Source: CBDCWA01 sp965223255 (lineage in GTDB: Bacteria > Pseudomonadota > Alphaproteobacteria > Rhizobiales > Hyphomicrobiaceae). Taken from it: a stretch of DNA of 64,000 bases. Under the pieces are notes generated by a model. It was not told the DNA's origin, did no database searches, and saw only the letters and a list, made by a program, of their open reading frames with translations. This document shows, piece by piece, positions 36,681 through 46,050 of the stretch; the first letter of the stretch is position 1; each line of letters starts with the position of its first letter. The translations under genes and the position numbers were made by a program. Where the stretch lies: the NCBI GenBank assembly GCA_965223255.1, contig CBDCWA010000003.1, forward strand, positions 124,001 through 188,000, in the 5' to 3' direction.

Positions 36681-37940
36681 TCACTTGCAATCTACGGACT
36701 TGGCTTCCTTGTTATTCCCGGGAGCCTTGATTGTGCAGGTCATGCCGACCTTCAGCGCTTTGCGCTTGGTCTTCTTGCCGTTCACCGTAACGGCCGTACG
36801 GCTGCCGGAAATGTTGGTCGAGAAGACTTTGCCATTGCTCCGCGCCATGGTGAGCTTCTTATTGCGATCTTCAAGGCCCGTAATTTTGCCCTTGTAAGTC
36901 TTACCGGCCTTCTTTCCACCCTGTTTCATCGCCTTGAACGCGGCGACGATCTTCGGCGAAGCACTCAGCATATCGGTGTATATCCTGTGCATCTCTTCGC
37001 CCGACACGTAATTCAAGGACCGTTTTGCCCGCTTGGTTTCGGCAATCATGTCGGGATCCTTCATTGCTTTAGCAAAAGCTGACCGCAAAGCCTTGACAAC
37101 GTCGGGTTTGAGCCCTGGCGGTCCAAAGAACGGCCGGCCCGCGAGCAATGGCGCGGCAGAAAACGCGATCAAAGCCTTGCCGTCCGGCGATGCGAGATCG
37201 CTCGCCTGCTCCACCGAGGCAATATCCGGATGGCTTCCCATCCGGCCGATGACACTAAATTTGTGCTCCTTGATATAGCCACGCAGGCTTTCGTAACTAC
37301 CGGCTGTCCCAGCCACTTCTTTACGCACAACGGCCAGCGTTTTCTCGTCGTTTCCATCATAACCGGTGATTGTTTTGATCGGGTAACCATCAAATGCCAA
37401 CATCTTGACCCGCTGATAGGCAGAGCTTCCGCGTCCGGTAGATGAAAACTTAAGCGGCGTCCCTTTCCATTTACGCAGCTGCGACAACGATTTCACAGGA
37501 TGGGTAGCGTGCACGACCCAGACATAAACTGAGCCGGTCATCGATCCGATAGAAGTAAGCTTGGCAACATCATACTGAACGCCCTTTTCGCCAAGTCGTT
37601 GGGCGGTCGCAATGGCGCGATTTAAAATCGAGATCACGGTTCCATCGCGCGGCGCGCGCCGCATCATGTAGTTCGCCGCAACGATACCCCCAGCACCAGA
37701 CATGTTCTGGGCAATAGTTCTCGGTTTGCCTGGAAGGTACTTAGGCATGTGCCGTACAATGAGACGGCCATAGAAATCGTAGCCACCGCCAGGGGTGGCA
37801 CGAATGACGACCTTGAAGGTCTTGCCCTTCCAGCTTGGTGCGGCATGGGCCACGTTCGTAAGCAAGCAGGCACCGCCGGCAATCAATGCCGCACCGGCGA
37901 GCCGGTTGAGTTTAAAATGGCTTGTTTTTTGCTGTGTCAT
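36681..37940 (-). CDS. TctC/BUG-type solute-binding protein with C-terminal appendage (copy 2)
   Basis: The 419-residue protein begins MTQQKTSHFKL with a signal peptide (cleaved near residue 34, VAHAAPSW). ATG 37940 has GGGAGG 7 bases upstream; a GTG two codons earlier is less likely. The core carries TPGGGYDFYGRLIV and the NMSGAGG motif of the TctC family. Residues 346-419 are the shared appendage (SGSRTAVTVNGKK, VGMTC, final VDCK). It is transcribed away from the VOC-cyclodeaminase group. No membrane TTT subunits are nearby. Confidence 0.88.
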   Translation of the reverse strand: MTQQKTSHFKLNRLAGAALIAGGACLLTNVAHAAPSWKGKTFKVVIRATPGGGYDFYGRLIVRHMPKYLPGKPRTIAQNMSGAGGIVAANYMMRRAPRDGTVISILNRAIATAQRLGEKGVQYDVAKLTSIGSMTGSVYVWVVHATHPVKSLSQLRKWKGTPLKFSSTGRGSSAYQRVKMLAFDGYPIKTITGYDGNDEKTLAVVRKEVAGTAGSYESLRGYIKEHKFSVIGRMGSHPDIASVEQASDLASPDGKALIAFSAAPLLAGRPFFGPPGLKPDVVKALRSAFAKAMKDPDMIAETKRAKRSLNYVSGEEMHRIYTDMLSASPKIVAAFKAMKQGGKKAGKTYKGKITGLEDRNKKLTMARSNGKVFSTNISGSRTAVTVNGKKTKRKALKVGMTCTIKAPGNNKEAKSVDCK

Positions 37941-38367
37941 CGACACGTCCTCCCAGTTGCAGCGCCCGTTGTTTCGGACAATAAAGACGCCCGAACCTGC
38001 CGGGCAAATTCCAGATCTTCAGTGTCCAAGCCGGCGGTTCAGCGAAGAGGCTAGCAAATACACTAACCTATGCAAGGATAAGATGGGCTGGTTAACCCGT
38101 ACCGGGCCGGGAGTTGCTGCCTCTGTCTGGCAGGGTTGGGCTGTGCGGGCCGGTCGCCAGCGGCAGCAAAATCAAATCTGATCGCGCCAAGCCTTAAGCG
38201 TACAGACCTGTCCGACGCCTTGATGACACCAGCGCTGAATGCCTTTGATCATCTATAAACTTTTGAGCGTGACCGTTGCGCCTGGTGCGTCTAAAATATT
38301 GCCAGTGACATTGGGGCGCCGGGCTTTGCAGGCCTTTTGGCGACCATCGAGATGAGGAGACCCAGCC
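37941..38367. other. 427-bp divergent spacer
   Basis: It separates TctC copy 2 (minus) from the VOC gene (plus). It should hold both promoters. Frames in it (including a 138-codon one running into the VOC gene) lack coding features. Confidence 0.4.
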
Positions 38368-38952
38368 ATGAACGTCATGATGAAGGATGCCGATACTCTG
38401 CGCAGAGAGGCTTACGAGACGGCGCACGAGGCCCATCCTGCCGAATATGTCGGCAAGTCCCCGATCAAGGTCAACAAGCTCGGCCACTTTGTCTACGAGG
38501 TGAGCGACGTCGAACGCACGGTCAAATTCTGGAAAGAGGTGATGGGCTTCATCGAGACCGACCGTAATGCCAAGGGCATGGTGTTTTTCCGCTGCAATGC
38601 CGATCATCACGGCATCGGCCTGAAGCCGGCACCCAAAGGCAAGCCGCCGCGCCGCGAAATGACCAAGGGCCTACAGATGGAGCACCTTGCCTTCGAGGTC
38701 GACAATATCGAAGTCCTCAAGCAGGCACGCGATTATCTCCAGGCCAACGGCATTCCGATCGTCTTCCAGGGCCGCAAGGGAGCGGGCTGCAATATCAGTG
38801 TGAACTTCCTTGATCCCGATGGGTTTGAATTCGAGGTCTATTGCGAAATGGATCAAATCGGACCGGACAACCGCCTCCGTCCGGAAAGTCAATTCCGCCC
38901 GGCCGACCCACTTGAAGATGCGATTGCCAATCCCGTCCCGAAGACCTGGTAG
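38368..38952 (+). CDS. VOC-family extradiol-dioxygenase-like protein
   Basis: The 194-residue protein has paired beta-alpha-beta-beta-beta modules of the vicinal-oxygen-chelate fold. The metal set His40 (KLGHFVYEV), His106 (MEHLAFEV) and Glu156 (FEFEVYCE) matches the 2-His-1-Glu of extradiol ring-cleavage dioxygenases and some glyoxalase-like isomerases. GAGGAG lies about 10 bases before the start. It opens the plus-strand group with the cyclodeaminase and the racemase-fold protein. Metal and substrate are inference. Confidence 0.8.
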   Translation: MNVMMKDADTLRREAYETAHEAHPAEYVGKSPIKVNKLGHFVYEVSDVERTVKFWKEVMGFIETDRNAKGMVFFRCNADHHGIGLKPAPKGKPPRREMTKGLQMEHLAFEVDNIEVLKQARDYLQANGIPIVFQGRKGAGCNISVNFLDPDGFEFEVYCEMDQIGPDNRLRPESQFRPADPLEDAIANPVPKTW

Positions 38953-39096
38953 GATGAGACCGGGCAGGACTGACGCGCGGAGCAGCGCGCTGCGACCAGC
39001 ATGCTGCCGGATCGATCGCCACGCAACGGGTAGGCTTGAAGCGTGAGGCGTCCACGCTGACTGCGAGAACGCTCGCCCGCGACAGTTGGAAACGTC

Positions 39097-40197
39097 ATGA
39101 CCCTAATTCTCAGTAACGATGATATCGACGAACTTTTGCCGATGGCCGACTGCATCCAGCGCTTGCAGGAAACATATGTTGATATGGGTGAGCGCCGCAC
39201 GATGAGCCGCCTGCGCTCCGACATTTATGGCCCCGTCACGGAGCACGGTCGCTACGTCTTCAAGACCATGGATGGGTTGACGCCCCGTTATGAAGTGGCG
39301 GCCATTCGTTTGAACTCTGACATCATTCGCTGGACGAAAGGACCTGCCGGCATCCGCAAGGACAAGCAGCCGCTTGCCGATGGCAAATGGGTTGGACTGG
39401 TCTTACTCTTCTCCACCCGCACCGGTGAACCTTTGGCAATCATGCCGGACGGCGTCTTGCAACGCCTGCGGGTCGCCTCGACCAACGCGTTGGGTGCGAA
39501 ATACATGGCACCGGCAGATGCCTCCGTCTACGCTTTGCTGGGCGCCGGTTGGCAGGCGGGCGGCCAGGCCGAAGCGATTGCCGCCGTGCGCCCACTTAAG
39601 GAAATTCGCATCTATAGCCCGACCAAACAAAACCGCGATAACCTTGCCAAAGAACTCCAGGACAAATTGGGGATACCTGTATTATCGGCGCCCGACGCCG
39701 AAACCGCTGTCCGAGATGCAGATATTGTCGGCATGGCCACCAACAGCGTCACCCCGGTAGTTCGCCATGAGCATATAGCGCCCAACGCACATGTCACATC
39801 CGTAAAGGAATTGGAACTCGATCCCGTAACGCTCAATCAAAGCGCACTCGTCGCTGTCCACACGCGTGTTGACAGGCCGGCAAACTACATCGTCGGATTC
39901 GATGAAGCGCCGATTTATGCTCATGATCCGCAGGATGGACTGCCGGAAGAACTCAGAACCACGCGGGCCGCGCGCCCGCCTACCACGGTTGATTTGACGA
40001 CCTGCCCGGATCTTGGCGATCTGGCTGTGGGGCGTGTGAAGCCGCCGGCCGCCGGCGGTCTCACAACCTTCGTGAACACAATCGGGCTTGGCATACAATT
40101 TGCGGCGCTGGGCCAGCTGGCATATGAGCGCGCTTGCGCCGCGGGTAAGGGCAACGAGATTCCGACGGACTGGCTGCTGGAGACGGTACATCCTTAA
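39097..40197 (+). CDS. ornithine cyclodeaminase/mu-crystallin family enzyme (copy 2)
   Basis: The 366-residue protein has the family Rossmann region LLGAGWQAGGQAEAI (about residue 148) and NAHVTSVKELELD. Relatives include cyclodeaminases, alanine/ketimine reductases and opine-like dehydrogenases. Unlike the copy at 14647-15684, it has no aminotransferase partner but sits between a VOC enzyme and the Asp/Glu-racemase-fold protein. The upstream 145 bp hold no gene; the start is the first in-frame ATG. Probably cytoplasmic NAD(P)-dependent. Confidence 0.85.
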   Translation: MTLILSNDDIDELLPMADCIQRLQETYVDMGERRTMSRLRSDIYGPVTEHGRYVFKTMDGLTPRYEVAAIRLNSDIIRWTKGPAGIRKDKQPLADGKWVGLVLLFSTRTGEPLAIMPDGVLQRLRVASTNALGAKYMAPADASVYALLGAGWQAGGQAEAIAAVRPLKEIRIYSPTKQNRDNLAKELQDKLGIPVLSAPDAETAVRDADIVGMATNSVTPVVRHEHIAPNAHVTSVKELELDPVTLNQSALVAVHTRVDRPANYIVGFDEAPIYAHDPQDGLPEELRTTRAARPPTTVDLTTCPDLGDLAVGRVKPPAAGGLTTFVNTIGLGIQFAALGQLAYERACAAGKGNEIPTDWLLETVHP

Positions 40198-40258
40198 CCG
40201 ATTGCGTGTCGCCAACGGAAATGCCAGAATTTGGATATGAAATAATTTGGAGAGTCTT

Positions 40259-40996
40259 ATGGCATTCACGAGTTGGCGCGGAATTATCGGGATCGTGCAC
40301 CCCACGCTCAGGCCAGGATCCAATGAGGAGGTAATCCGGCTGCTTGCTGAAGGGATCGGTGTCCTCGCTCTTCACATTAACATTACGCGCGGAACGCAAG
40401 AGGAATTCAAGGAGATCACCTCTGCTTATGAACGCGAGATTGCGTTGTTGGTGGAGGCCGGCTCGGACGTCATCCATCCCTCAGGTGCGCCGCCCTTCAT
40501 GGTGCAGGGCCGCGATGGTGAAGCACGCATAATAGATGATTGGGAAAAGCGCTTCGGTGTTCCCATGTTCACGTCCGGTCAAAACCACGTCAATGCGTTG
40601 AAGGCGTTGGGCGCGAAATCGATCATCGGGGCCACATATTTTTCTGGCGAGATCAACACAATATTTGCCAAGTATTTCGAGGATGCGGGTTTCGAGGTGC
40701 GTGCCATGGCCGGTATCGACGTGCCGTTCAACAAGGTCCAGGAACTCTCTGGTGAGCAAGTCTATGCTCACATCAAAAAGACCTATCTCGCCAACAAAGG
40801 GGCGGATGCAATTTATATGCTGGGCTCTGGCTGGCGCACGCTGCACATCATCGAGATGCTGGAGCAAGATCTGGGCGTGCCGGTTATTCACCCGGTCCCC
40901 GCCCGCGTTTGGGAATTTCAAAAGCGACTACACGTGAACGAAGTGCGAGAAGGTTTCGGTAGGCTCTTGCGCGATATGCCGTCTTTGGCAGGTTGA
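40259..40996 (+). CDS. Asp/Glu racemase-fold protein with no cysteine
   Basis: The 245-residue product matches the Asp/Glu racemase / maleate isomerase / arylmalonate decarboxylase superfamily in size and pattern. The first active-site loop reads HPSGAPPF (about residue 70) and the second LGSGWRT (about 190). In the known isomerases and racemases these loops carry the catalytic Cys pair, but this protein contains no Cys anywhere. Catalysis must therefore differ (for example Ser/His-based decarboxylation) or be lost. ATG 40259 has a GGAG site; a TTG four codons earlier is not needed. The island context suggests an acid intermediate. Confidence 0.75.
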   Translation: MAFTSWRGIIGIVHPTLRPGSNEEVIRLLAEGIGVLALHINITRGTQEEFKEITSAYEREIALLVEAGSDVIHPSGAPPFMVQGRDGEARIIDDWEKRFGVPMFTSGQNHVNALKALGAKSIIGATYFSGEINTIFAKYFEDAGFEVRAMAGIDVPFNKVQELSGEQVYAHIKKTYLANKGADAIYMLGSGWRTLHIIEMLEQDLGVPVIHPVPARVWEFQKRLHVNEVREGFGRLLRDMPSLAG

Positions 40997-41133
40997 GGAC
41001 TTGGCCGGCGATAGGTTGACGCGAAAAGGCGGAGTAGGCTCGCAATAGCAACGGGCACTACTTCATGCACGCAGCAACGCAGAAAGATTGCTGCAAACCA
41101 GAGAAAACCAATCATTTGGTTTTGGAGGAAACG

Positions 41134-42420
41134 ATGGCTTTAAATGCACCCAAAATGCGAGGGGTTTGCGTGGCTTTCACCGCGTGTCTCGCGACCCTGA
41201 TACTTGCCCCGGGCACGGCGATGGCGAATGACTTCTACAAAGGAAAAACGATAACAATTATCATCACTTCCGGCGTTGGAGGGTCGGTCAATCTTCTTGC
41301 CCGCCTAGGCGGGCGCTACGTTGGCAAACATATTCCGGGAAACCCAGCGGTAATCGGAAAGAACAAGCGTGGAGCCGGTGGCTTGGTAGGCGCTAATTTC
41401 GTCTACAATCAAGCTCCGAAGGACGGCACGACACTTGGTAGCTCATTGAATTCGGTGCCCTTCGCACCTCTCTTTTATGGCAAGAAGTCAAAAGCCAGGT
41501 TCGATCCTCTCAAGTTCCAATGGATTGCGAGCCCAGTGAAATTCGTGGCTGTCGCACTCGCCTGGCACACATCGAAGATCAAGACCTGGCAGGATCTTCG
41601 CAAGCATCAAATGATTGTTGGCGCATCAGGCCGCGGCTCGACCAGCACCATAGACGGGCTTGTGATGAATGCGTTGATGGGGTTCAAGTACAAGGTCATC
41701 TTCGGTTATCCCTCCGGTGGCGACATCGACCTCGCGATGATTAGAGGCGAGACGGAGGGCCGCGCGACGACTGCCTGGGCTGGTGTCACAAGCCGTCACC
41801 CAGATTGGTTGACGAAGAAAAAGGTCAGGGTCCTCTACCAAATGGGTCTTGAGCGGTATCCAGGCGTACCCTCGAGCGTGCCGTTGATCATCGACCACGT
41901 AAAGGATCCCGAGAAAAGAGCCGCTCTAAGATTAAAAATGGCCGCTTACGATATCGGCTATCCTGTCTATGCTCCGCCTGGCGTACCTGCTGATCGGATT
42001 GCGATATTGAGACGGGCTTATGCAAAGGCATACGCAGATCCCGAACTGTTGGCAGCCGCCAAAAAAGCCCGTGTCGACATTGCGCCGATCTCCGGCAAGC
42101 GCCTCGAGGCAATCGTCCGGGATGCTTACGCCGCCCCCCAATCGGCAAAAGCGATGTTGCAAAATGCGATTGCCGATAGCGGCAGCCTCAAGAAAATCAA
42201 GGCGACCAAGGTCTCCAGTGCACTCAAAGGGTTTAAGAGAAAAGGTCGTACCATCGTATTTGCCGTCGGTGGCAAGGCTGCAACCGCAAAGATCGGTCGC
42301 AAGACCAAGATCAAGGTTGGCGGCAAAAAGGCAAAGCGCGGTGCCTTGAAGGTCGGCATGTCTTGTGACATCGCTTATTTCGGTGAAGGCAGCCAAGCCA
42401 AGTCAATCAATTGCAAATAG
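41134..42420 (+). CDS. TctC/BUG-type solute-binding protein with C-terminal appendage (copy 3)
   Basis: The 428-residue protein starts at ATG 41134 after a GGAGGAA site; the earlier in-frame ATG would add a Cys-rich non-signal segment. The signal peptide is cleaved after about residue 31 (GTAMANDFY). The core has the TctC pattern (SGVGGSVNLLARLGG, KNKRGAGGLVGANF). Residues 353-428 are the shared appendage with KTKIKVGGKKAKR, VGMSC and final INCK. It follows the racemase-fold gene by 137 bp and is followed by a dioxygenase. No TctA/TctB. Confidence 0.88.
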   Translation: MALNAPKMRGVCVAFTACLATLILAPGTAMANDFYKGKTITIIITSGVGGSVNLLARLGGRYVGKHIPGNPAVIGKNKRGAGGLVGANFVYNQAPKDGTTLGSSLNSVPFAPLFYGKKSKARFDPLKFQWIASPVKFVAVALAWHTSKIKTWQDLRKHQMIVGASGRGSTSTIDGLVMNALMGFKYKVIFGYPSGGDIDLAMIRGETEGRATTAWAGVTSRHPDWLTKKKVRVLYQMGLERYPGVPSSVPLIIDHVKDPEKRAALRLKMAAYDIGYPVYAPPGVPADRIAILRRAYAKAYADPELLAAAKKARVDIAPISGKRLEAIVRDAYAAPQSAKAMLQNAIADSGSLKKIKATKVSSALKGFKRKGRTIVFAVGGKAATAKIGRKTKIKVGGKKAKRGALKVGMSCDIAYFGEGSQAKSINCK

Positions 42421-42434
42421 TCCGGAAGGAGATG

Positions 42435-42463
42435 GCCCGCTGCTAACAGTGTTGGCAGCGGGC
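42435..42463 (+). terminator. hairpin after TctC copy 3
   Basis: GCCCGCTGC at 42435-42443 pairs perfectly with GCAGCGGGC at 42455-42463 (9 bp, 11-base loop). No T run follows, so it may stabilise the RNA or attenuate rather than fully terminate before the dioxygenase gene. Confidence 0.5.
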
Positions 42464-42519
42464 GCGCCTGAAAGCATCTATTGGCTAGCGAGGCCCATCA
42501 TCAATCGGGAAGCGATGCG

Positions 42520-43392
42520 ATGACAAACACATTCACCACCAGCCGGCTGACCGAACAAATTGGCGCCGAGATCACTGGCATCGACCTCAGAGGTTCCCTT
42601 GACGACGGGATGATTGGCGCAATCAAGGAGGCGCTCCTAGAACACCTGGTCATCGTGATCCGCGATCAGCAATTGTCACCTGTGGAGCAGATCGCATTTA
42701 CCCGTCGTTTCGGCGACATCGTCCGGCGCATCAAGGGCGACTTCCTGCATCCGGAATATCCTGATGTCCTTGTACTTTCCAACCGCAAGGAAAATGGCAA
42801 ATATGTCGGCGCGACGACCGAATATGCCGGCTTCACATGGCATGCGGATCTAACCTATGCCGAGCGCCCCAGCATGGGGTCTATGCTTCATGCACTCGAA
42901 GTGCCGCAAGAAGGCGGCGATACCGCCTTCGCCAACATGTACCTCGCTTACGAAACTTTGCCTGAGCAGACCCGCAATCGGATCGACAACCTGAAAGCGG
43001 TGCATGTTCGCGATCGCCGCCGCAATCCGCGTGCGGCACTCACGGAGAATTTCGATCGCGACGTTGCCGCCTACTATGATCTCGATATTCCTGATCGCAC
43101 CCACCCCATGGTCACGCGGCATCCCGAGACCGGACGCAAAGCATTATTCGTCAATCCGCGTTTTACGATAGCCATTGAAGGTATGGAAGACCGCGAGGCA
43201 CAGCCTTTATTGGATGATCTCTTCGCGCATCAGCGCCGTCAGGAGTTTGTATATCGGCACAAATGGCGGCTGGGGGATCTGGTCTTCTGGGATAATCGTT
43301 GCACGATTCACTTGGCGTGTGGCGGCATTGTGCCCCCCGGAATCAGGCACCTTCATCGGACATCTATCGCCGGCGACGTGCCCTTTGCATAG
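42520..43392 (+). CDS. TauD/TfdA-family Fe(II)/2-oxoglutarate dioxygenase (copy 2)
   Basis: The 290-residue enzyme has His108 and Asp110 in TWHADLTY, distal His264 in TIHLACGG and the co-substrate Arg280 in RHLHRTS. It shares about the same architecture as the dioxygenase at 33251-34129 but is clearly divergent, suggesting a second substrate or step. ATG 42520 follows a GGGAAG site; an in-frame TTG at 42481 would add 13 unlikely residues. It is the last plus-strand gene of the island, convergent with a cytochrome c gene. Confidence 0.92.
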   Translation: MTNTFTTSRLTEQIGAEITGIDLRGSLDDGMIGAIKEALLEHLVIVIRDQQLSPVEQIAFTRRFGDIVRRIKGDFLHPEYPDVLVLSNRKENGKYVGATTEYAGFTWHADLTYAERPSMGSMLHALEVPQEGGDTAFANMYLAYETLPEQTRNRIDNLKAVHVRDRRRNPRAALTENFDRDVAAYYDLDIPDRTHPMVTRHPETGRKALFVNPRFTIAIEGMEDREAQPLLDDLFAHQRRQEFVYRHKWRLGDLVFWDNRCTIHLACGGIVPPGIRHLHRTSIAGDVPFA

Positions 43393-43428
43393 GCGCGTGC
43401 CAGAGGCCGATTCGCCCGATCCGATCGG

Positions 43429-44196
43429 TTATTTGGCCGGTAATGTCTGCGCGTATTTGAGCACGTTTGCCGCCTCCTTAACACTAAGGAACCGTAGCGA
43501 CACCATATAGTGGCCCGGATGCCCGTTTCTGATCTTGTGCAACACCTCCCAAGGATTGGCGCTGGCCTCCGTGCCGACGTAGCCGGGGGTCTTAGCATCG
43601 CCCCAGTTCAGCATCCTGCCATCAAAGCCGTGGCACGCTGCGCAGACGTTTTGATAAATCTCTTTCCCGCGTGCCGCATTTCCGTTGACAGTGCCATCTG
43701 CATTAACGTGCGCGCTCGTTTTATGCAGGCCCTTGCTCAAGAACAGCGCAAGCAAAAGCTTCGCATCACGCGGAATGAGAGTATCAGAAAACCCGTGCGT
43801 CGCGTCGGAAAAGAGTTTGACAATCTGCTTCGGGTCCTTACCGCCAACACCGCCAACACCTTTAATGCCCGTCGAATACGCACCCTTTGCATAGTTTCCT
43901 TTGGCGCCTTCGTAGTCCCAGCCATGACAGGACTTGCAACGCCATGTCACGCCACCGGTTTTCTTATTCGATTTAGGCCATGCCGGATGCGTCGATTTCG
44001 GCAGCGACTTGCCAAGCTGCGCCGCCCAATTGTCATAGAGCCGCCCACCCAACGACAATTGCCAGCTTAGTGACGGACTGATCGGCTTCCCCCTGACATA
44101 GTCAGCTTTTGCCTGGGTTTGGGCAGATGAGACCGTCGGAACAACTAGGCAGCAAACGGTCACCAGCAACGCGGTGGTGTAAGAGCAGAGTTTCAC
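43429..44196 (-). CDS. two-haem c-type cytochrome
   Basis: The 255-residue product is exported: GTG 44196 gives a clean signal peptide (VKLCSYTTALLVTVCC, cleaved about residue 26) and has an AAGGA site 11 bases upstream. An ATG 28 codons earlier (44280) adds a basic non-signal leader, so I prefer GTG. Two haem sites are seen: CKSCH (about residue 88) and CAACH (about 185). The layout resembles periplasmic electron-transfer cytochromes of the thiosulfate dehydrogenase/TsdA-like or Fe-S-related type, but no partner enzyme gene is adjacent. It could accept electrons from an island dehydrogenase. Confidence 0.85.
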   Translation of the reverse strand: MKLCSYTTALLVTVCCLVVPTVSSAQTQAKADYVRGKPISPSLSWQLSLGGRLYDNWAAQLGKSLPKSTHPAWPKSNKKTGGVTWRCKSCHGWDYEGAKGNYAKGAYSTGIKGVGGVGGKDPKQIVKLFSDATHGFSDTLIPRDAKLLLALFLSKGLHKTSAHVNADGTVNGNAARGKEIYQNVCAACHGFDGRMLNWGDAKTPGYVGTEASANPWEVLHKIRNGHPGHYMVSLRFLSVKEAANVLKYAQTLPAK

Positions 44197-45114
44197 GAGG
44201 GGCAGTGTCCTTACAATTAACAATCGCGATATATGTCGTAAACTACGTCTATATCGTCTTCCATTTGTCAACCTGGCCATGCACGTCGTGGACGCGGAGA
44301 TGGCGCAAGACAGCCTTAGGGTGCACCGCTTGCATTGGCAGCGCCGCTCCGCGTTATCCCTAAAACGAGCAGTTCAATATTCCGATTGATCTTACGGTCA
44401 GCCAGTGGCTGCCGTTCACCACTGGTCACGCAGCGACATACGCGCCTCGCTCGACCTCGTGAGCCGGAGAGGCAATCGGGACAACCGCGCCAGTTCTATA
44501 TTGCAACGTCTCTGGCAAATGTGTGTCTCCGTGTCAGCGCAGAAGGAGTCGATCATGAGGCTCAAAATTACAACGCCTACCTGATCGCGGGGCACCCCTG
44601 TGGCCGTCGCACCATCTTCAGCCAACCAGGACGGGCTATAGAAACACGAGTAGGTGAAACAATCCGCCGGCTATGACCAATGAAATGACGTGCACGGTCT
44701 GGTACAAGGCCGTCCGAGCTGCTTGGCCGGTGCGATTTGAACGCGCCGGCAAGTCGCTTATTACTGAGCCATCGAGCATGAAGTGCCTTGGGGTTGAGCG
44801 CAGCCCCCACGATGTCAGCGATGTCGTATGCAGACATGATAGCTGCATCGCGACTGGGTTCGTTTCAACTTCTAATGCAGACACATTTCCGATTTGTGGT
44901 ATAATTTTTTGCTCCACGATCGATAGAGGATACCGTTTTGCGTCGCGCCAATTGCTCATCCACACAGCCTTGCTTGAGGCCTGCATATTAGTATAATATT
45001 TCGTTGCGACTGGTACAGCCCCCATCGCTTACATTACCTGAGGTCTAGGCTGCTAGACAGATTCCTAATTTTAAACATGGATGTATTCTTAATTGATTAG
45101 CGAGAAAGGCAGAA
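44197..45114. other. gene-poor stretch of about 0.9 kb
   Basis: Several overlapping open frames on both strands (for example 44636-45025 minus, with a C-terminal hydrophobic helix) have no matching ribosome binding site or family. I see no reliable gene. It lies between the cytochrome gene and the FkbM gene, at the change from the dense island to the looser region. Confidence 0.5.
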
Positions 45115-46050
45115 GTGTTAGGGCCAGCGAACATTTTGAACGAAGCCAATCGGTTTTTAGCGGATACGGTTCTCACGAATGAGACGGATGACAAGGGGCA
45201 ACGGTGGCTGCAAATCCCGGGCCATGAACCGCGCGTCCTTAGATCACTTGAAATTCGGCGAGACCCACTCGAGATTCGCCTAACACGTCGGCCCAATCGC
45301 GAGTTCTACGAGGCTCCGGCAACGCTCTTGCTTAGTTACTTGCTGACGCGTTTTAAGCCGAAAGTTTTTTTTGATCTCGGTGCCGGCTACTTCAGTTTCA
45401 TCGCCGCCTCTCACCAAGTAGCGAAGCCTGAGGTGCACGGTTTCGATATGAATCCAGGGGCCTACGACGCCTTAAAAAGATATGGAGAGAGATCGGCATT
45501 TGCAGGTCGGATGCACGCCCATCTCGTGGGTTTCACCGATAAACATGTCGGTGTGACCCGTATCTGGTTTGCGCGCACAAGAATGTTCGAGCATGAGCCA
45601 TCAGTGCATGAGTACAGGGAGCCCTGGTGGATACGCCTAAAATTTGCGCTCCAGTTAAACAAACAGAAGCGCCAACAGTTGAATAGCGCCGAAGTATTAC
45701 TTACAACGCTCGACAGATTCTGTAGTGACGAAGATATAACGCCGGATCTCATTAAGATCGATGTTGACGGTTACGAAGGCAAGGTCTTACGGGGGGCCAA
45801 TGAAGTGCTTCGATCACAACCAATCGTGCTTCTAGAACTTCATCGTCAAAAAGTTTTGCGCGGTGGCTTCACGCGTCGCGACGTCGCCGACATTCTGTTT
45901 GATCGCGGATATTCCGCGTTTTTTTTGGCCGACCATAATTTTCAAATGCATAGTCATTTGTTCCCCGCCGATCGCGGCCATCCGAACCTCGATCGCGAAT
46001 CGACTGACATGATACTATTTCTCCCTCAACGCCTGCAGAACGGGCCTTGA
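45115..46050 (+). CDS. FkbM-family methyltransferase
   Basis: The 311-residue protein has a SAM-binding FFDLGAGYFSF (about residue 86) and the FkbM signature LIKIDVDGYEGKVLRGA (about 222). FkbM-type enzymes O-methylate sugars or macrolides; here surface polysaccharide modification is plausible, given the dehydratase and GT-C genes to the right, but this is inference. The start is GTG 45115 with an AAAGG site. It stands alone. Confidence 0.85.
   Translation: MLGPANILNEANRFLADTVLTNETDDKGQRWLQIPGHEPRVLRSLEIRRDPLEIRLTRRPNREFYEAPATLLLSYLLTRFKPKVFFDLGAGYFSFIAASHQVAKPEVHGFDMNPGAYDALKRYGERSAFAGRMHAHLVGFTDKHVGVTRIWFARTRMFEHEPSVHEYREPWWIRLKFALQLNKQKRQQLNSAEVLLTTLDRFCSDEDITPDLIKIDVDGYEGKVLRGANEVLRSQPIVLLELHRQKVLRGGFTRRDVADILFDRGYSAFFLADHNFQMHSHLFPADRGHPNLDRESTDMILFLPQRLQNGP

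Noticed and set aside
44636..45025. 129-codon minus-strand frame with a hydrophobic C-terminus
   Set aside because: No ribosome binding site or family match; the hydrophobic end alone is not enough evidence.
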